40,833 bases of DNA from an uncultured bacterium. GTDB lineage: Bacteria > Krumholzibacteriota > Krumholzibacteriia > LZORAL124-64-63. This document shows, piece after piece, positions 36,650 through 40,833 of this stretch (position 1 is its first letter; every line of letters starts with the position of its first letter). The stretch lies in assembly GCA_903912525.1 (NCBI GenBank), contig CAIWHK010000004.1, positions 1 to 40,833 of the forward strand, read 5' to 3'. The position numbers were made by a program, and so were the translations under genes. The notes beneath the pieces are model-generated. The model did not search any database. It was given only the letters and a program-made list of their open reading frames with translations, and was not told where the DNA came from.

Positions 36650-37054
36650 ATGGAACGAGCGTTGAAAGTCCTTGTGGTCGATGACGAACCGGACATCCTC
36701 GAGACGCTGGAGTTCAGTCTCGCGCGTCGCGGATTCGACGTCGCCACGGCCGCCGACGGGCTCGAAGGCCTCGAGAAGGCCAAGCGAGTGCCGCCCGACT
36801 TCATGATCCTCGACGTCATGCTGCCCGGCTGCAACGGCTACGAAGTGAGCCGCATGCTGAAGGAGTGGATGGACAACGACCCGGGGTCGGCCACCTTCCC
36901 GATCATGCTGTTGACCGCCCGCAAGGTGGACACGCGCGACCGCGAGAAGTTCATCGCCACGTGGTCGCGGGCCGACGCCTGCATGTACAAGCCGTTCGAG
37001 ATGGAGGAGATCGTCTCGACGATCCACCAGCTGACGGCCCACCGCGCGGTCTGA
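36650..37054 (+). CDS. Single-domain response regulator (CheY-like receiver)
   Basis: This 134-residue receiver has the acidic pair in VLVVDDEPDI, the phosphoacceptor Asp55 in FMILDVMLPGCNGYE, the Thr switch in IMLLTARK and Lys in CMYKPFEMEEI. It lacks any DNA-binding domain, so it acts by protein contact or in a phosphorelay. The loop MLKEWMDNDPGSATFP between alpha3 and beta4 is slightly extended compared with CheY. ATG 36650 starts at the domain edge, but AGGAG is only one base upstream. An alternative ATG at 36593, overlapping the kinase stop, would add 19 residues and permits coupling. A terminator follows at 37079. Confidence 0.88.
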   Translation: MERALKVLVVDDEPDILETLEFSLARRGFDVATAADGLEGLEKAKRVPPDFMILDVMLPGCNGYEVSRMLKEWMDNDPGSATFPIMLLTARKVDTRDREKFIATWSRADACMYKPFEMEEIVSTIHQLTAHRAV

Positions 37055-37078
37055 GGCAGGTCGCAAGCGCGTCGGAAG

Positions 37079-37105
37079 GGCCCCGGGGACGCCTTCGGGG
37101 CCTTT
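37079..37105 (+). terminator. Intrinsic terminator after the response regulator
   Basis: GGCCCCG (37079-37085) pairs with CGGGGCC (37096-37102), a 10-base loop, then TTT. The arm may extend by AA/TT with one bulged G. Confidence 0.65.
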
Positions 37106-37130
37106 CGGCAAAAATCCCGTTCCCGTCGCC

Positions 37131-37159
37131 TTGACAAGGGTTTGCCACGCGTGTTTTAT
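37131..37159 (+). promoter_or_regulatory. Promoter of the tRNA-Phe/tRNA-Thr unit
   Basis: TTGACA (37131-37136), a 17-base spacer and TTTTAT (37154-37159), 32 bases before tRNA-Phe. The -35 box is a perfect consensus. Confidence 0.7.
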
Positions 37160-37190
37160 TGCCCGTTCGCCGCCGGCGGCGGCATCGGGT

Positions 37191-37266
37191 GCCTGGGTAG
37201 CTCAGTTGGTAGAGCACGTGACTGAAAATCACGGTGTCGGTGGTTCAACTCCGCCCCCAGGCACCA
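37191..37266 (+). tRNA. tRNA-Phe (anticodon GAA)
   Basis: The acceptor GCCTGGG (37191-37197) pairs with CCCAGGC (37256-37262). The anticodon stem CGTGA/TCACG holds loop CTGAAAA with anticodon GAA. The T-arm is GGTGG-TTCAACT-CCGCC, and CCA is encoded. It is 76 bases long. Confidence 0.96.
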
Positions 37267-37281
37267 CCCGGTCTTATTGGA

Positions 37282-37357
37282 GCTGGTGTAGCTCAGCTGG
37301 TAGAGCAGCTCACTCGTAATGAGCAGGTCTGGGGTTCAAGTCCCCACACCAGCTCCA
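37282..37357 (+). tRNA. tRNA-Thr (anticodon CGT)
   Basis: The acceptor GCTGGTG (37282-37288) pairs with CACCAGC (37347-37353). The anticodon stem GCTCA/TGAGC holds loop CTCGTAA with anticodon CGT. The T-arm is TGGGG-TTCAAGT-CCCCA. The discriminator is T and CCA is encoded. It is 15 bases from tRNA-Phe and probably co-transcribed with it. Confidence 0.96.
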
Positions 37358-37379
37358 GACCAAACCCGCCGGACATGAG

Positions 37380-37417
37380 AACCCGTCCCCGCCACTGGCG
37401 GCGGCGCGGGTTTTTTT
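37380..37417 (+). terminator. Intrinsic terminator after the tRNA pair
   Basis: AACCCG (37380-37385) pairs with CGGGTT (37407-37412), with an inner CCGCC/GGCGG helix, followed by a run of seven T residues at 37411-37417. Confidence 0.88.
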
Positions 37418-37544
37418 GTGTGTTGTGACGAATGTGCCGGGGTTAGACTGCGCGCAGCGGCCCGGTCCGCCGCGGGGATGGCCCGCGCCGCGCGCGGGTG
37501 AAAAGATGATCGACATTTGTCCAGTCCCAGGGGAGATCGCACTC

Positions 37545-38876
37545 ATGCCTCTTCGCGTCAGCATATCGGGAATCCGCGGTGTGATCGGTGACGGACTCGA
37601 TGCCGTCGGCATTGCGCGCTGGGCCAGCGCGTTCGGCGCCTGGCTGCCGCCCGGCCCGGTCGTCGTCGGCCGCGACACGCGCCCGAGCGGGCCGATGGTC
37701 CTGTCGGCCGTCACCGCGGCGCTGAACTCGACGGGCCACGACGTGCTGGACATCGGCATCGCGACGACGCCCACGACCGAGGTCGCCGTCCAGCACGGTC
37801 CGGCCGTCGGCGGCGTCATCATCACCGCCAGCCACAACCCGCAGCAGTGGAACGCGCTGAAGTTCCTGCGCGGCGACGGCCTGTTCCTCAGCGCGGCCGA
37901 CAACCGCGAAGTGACCGCGCACCTCGAGGCCGGCGACGGCCACGTCGGCTGGGACCGCCTCGGGCGCGTCATCGCGCAGGCGGGCGCCGACGACCTGCAC
38001 CTCGACGCCGTCTGCGCGATGCCCTGGCTGGACATCGATGCGATCCGCGCGCAGGGACTGCACGTCGTAGTTGACGCCGTGGAGGGCGCCGGCGGCAGCA
38101 TCGTCCCGCGCCTGCTCGAGCGCCTCGGCGTGCGCTGCACGCCGCTGTACTGCGACCTGAGCGGCAACTTCCCGCACGATCCCGAGCCCACGCCCGCCCA
38201 CCTGGCGGCGCTGTGCGCCGAGGTGCGCAAGCATGGCGCGGACCTGGGCGTGGCGGTGGATCCGGACGCCGACCGCCTGGCGCTGGTCGACGGCCAGGGG
38301 ACGGCCCTGAGCGAGGAACTGACCCTGGTGCTGGCGGTCGACTTCCTGCTCGGGCGCACCCCGGGCGATGTGGCGGTCAACCTGTCGACCACCGGCCTGA
38401 TCGAGAAGGTGGCTGCGCGCCACGGGCAGCGCGTCTGGCGTACCCCGGTCGGCGAGGCCAACGTCGTGGAAACCATCCTGGCCCAGGGCTGTATCGTGGG
38501 AGGCGAGGGCAACGGCGGGGTCATCTACCCGACCATCCACGCCGGGCGCGACTCGCTCGTCGGCATCGCCATGTTGCTGCAGCACATGGCCGACCGGGAG
38601 GCCTCGCTGGCCACCCTGGCCGGCGAACTGCCGCCGGTGGCCATGGTCAAGACCAAGGTCGAAGACCCTTCCTTCCCCTCCGGCGACGCCCTGGTGGCCC
38701 GCCTGGAGCGGTTGGGGCCGGGCGCCATCGACCGCCGGGACGGGGTCAAATGGACCGGCGCGGACGCCTGGGTCCATGTCCGGTCGTCCAATACCGAGCC
38801 GGCGGTGCGGATCATTGCCGAAGCTAAAGACGAGAAAGCCGCGGTCGATCTTATAAATCGTGTGAAATCAGCCTGA
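37545..38876 (+). CDS. glmM: Phosphoglucosamine mutase (phosphohexomutase family)
   Basis: This 443-residue phosphohexomutase interconverts glucosamine-6-phosphate and glucosamine-1-phosphate on the way to UDP-GlcNAc. The catalytic phosphoserine is Ser96 in TASHNPQQWN. The metal site is DPDADRLALVD (Asp239, 241 and 243). The sugar loop is GGEGNGGVIYPTIHAGRDS, and the phosphate-binding C-terminus has RSSNTEPAVRII. The N-terminus SISGIRGVIGDG is typical. I chose ATG 37545 because GGGGAG lies nine bases upstream; ATG 37506 would add 13 unconserved residues. A weak promoter candidate has TAGACT at 37444. glmS follows after 54 bases and makes its substrate, which favours glmM over phosphomannomutase, though the family can be dual-specific. 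Confidence 0.88.
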   Translation: MPLRVSISGIRGVIGDGLDAVGIARWASAFGAWLPPGPVVVGRDTRPSGPMVLSAVTAALNSTGHDVLDIGIATTPTTEVAVQHGPAVGGVIITASHNPQQWNALKFLRGDGLFLSAADNREVTAHLEAGDGHVGWDRLGRVIAQAGADDLHLDAVCAMPWLDIDAIRAQGLHVVVDAVEGAGGSIVPRLLERLGVRCTPLYCDLSGNFPHDPEPTPAHLAALCAEVRKHGADLGVAVDPDADRLALVDGQGTALSEELTLVLAVDFLLGRTPGDVAVNLSTTGLIEKVAARHGQRVWRTPVGEANVVETILAQGCIVGGEGNGGVIYPTIHAGRDSLVGIAMLLQHMADREASLATLAGELPPVAMVKTKVEDPSFPSGDALVARLERLGPGAIDRRDGVKWTGADAWVHVRSSNTEPAVRIIAEAKDEKAAVDLINRVKSA

Positions 38877-38930
38877 TGCACGAGTCATGGTCCCCGTCGG
38901 GGGGCCTTCGCCTGAAGAGACGGAGTTCTC

Positions 38931-40751
<1,821 letters not shown>

Positions 40752-40783
40752 GCGCGAGGGATGGCTCGCGTGGCGGGACGCGG

Positions 40784-40806
40784 GGCGGCGACATCGTGTC
40801 GCCGCC
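40784..40806 (+). terminator. Hairpin terminator after glmS
   Basis: A perfect 10-bp stem (40784-40793 with 40797-40806) around TCG, without a T-run. It lies 32 bases after the glmS stop. Confidence 0.5.
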
Positions 40807-40833
40807 TCGCTCGCGTTTCGGCGCCCTTCGCCA

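Noticed and set aside
38877-38930. glmS ribozyme before glmS
   Set aside because: The gap to glmM is only 54 bases, too short for the ribozyme, and lacks its core.

Overview
The window is about 41 kb of a GC-rich bacterial chromosome, densely coding and almost free of mobile DNA. Several features point to a Gram-negative-type bacterium of the wider FCB (Fibrobacteres-Chlorobi-Bacteroidetes) neighbourhood, such as the Eisenbacteria, Krumholzibacteriota or Latescibacterota candidate phyla. It has LPS-core genes (waaA and a family 9 glycosyltransferase), with a WaaA active-site loop that resembles the Bacteroidetes form. It encodes a gingipain/PorU-type C25 peptidase with a C-terminal FlgD-Ig-like domain, thrombospondin type-3 repeats, a dockerin-like secreted protein and a type-2 IleS. 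The phylum call is inference; no 16S rRNA gene or full marker set is present.

Layout. 1-351: tail of an unknown Ala/Pro-rich protein. 547-9100: a co-directional housekeeping block with purine nucleoside phosphorylase, ileS, a DksA/TraR-type zinc-finger gene, lspA, rluD, a STAS antagonist with an RsbW-like kinase, ruvX and mltG. 9225-9468: a 58-residue membrane protein whose stop codon lies inside tRNA-Val. 9469-16898: a secretion-related block with a dockerin-like protein, two paralogous secreted proteins that share a C-terminal FGxVKxLFR tail, and the 1457-residue C25 peptidase. 16943-19860: a SpoIID/LytB protein overlapping a family 3 glycosidase (NagZ-like). 19909-23339: tRNA-Asp, a 27-bp tandem repeat, an exported M49-like metallopeptidase, and queE-queC. 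23357-26667 (minus strand): a glycosyltransferase, waaA and a radical SAM/SPASM protein. 26917-31088: two CNNM/CorC-type membrane proteins, a DUF1844 protein, and an outer-membrane/TSP3-repeat gene split by an in-frame TAG. 31147-34960: mazG and uvrA, divergently transcribed. 35140-37054: a histidine kinase and a single-domain response regulator. 37191-37357: tRNA-Phe and tRNA-Thr. 37545-40751: glmM and glmS, which act consecutively towards UDP-GlcNAc.

Gene logic. Envelope biogenesis dominates: lipoprotein maturation (lspA), glycan-strand termination (mltG), peptidoglycan sugar remodelling (SpoIID-like and NagZ-like), amino-sugar supply (glmM/glmS) and LPS core (waaA, GT9). Next to it is a cell-surface and secretion cluster. 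Good sigma70-like promoters, most with a 17-bp spacer, precede many transcription units.

The observations most worth following are: a swapped class I signature (GVHH in place of HxGH) in IleS, which predicts very strong mupirocin resistance; a possible sorting tag on the two secreted paralogs beside the C25 peptidase; a structured leader RNA candidate at 11566-11644; and a premature amber codon in the TSP3-repeat gene. I saw no phage, IS element, CRISPR array or clear defence system.
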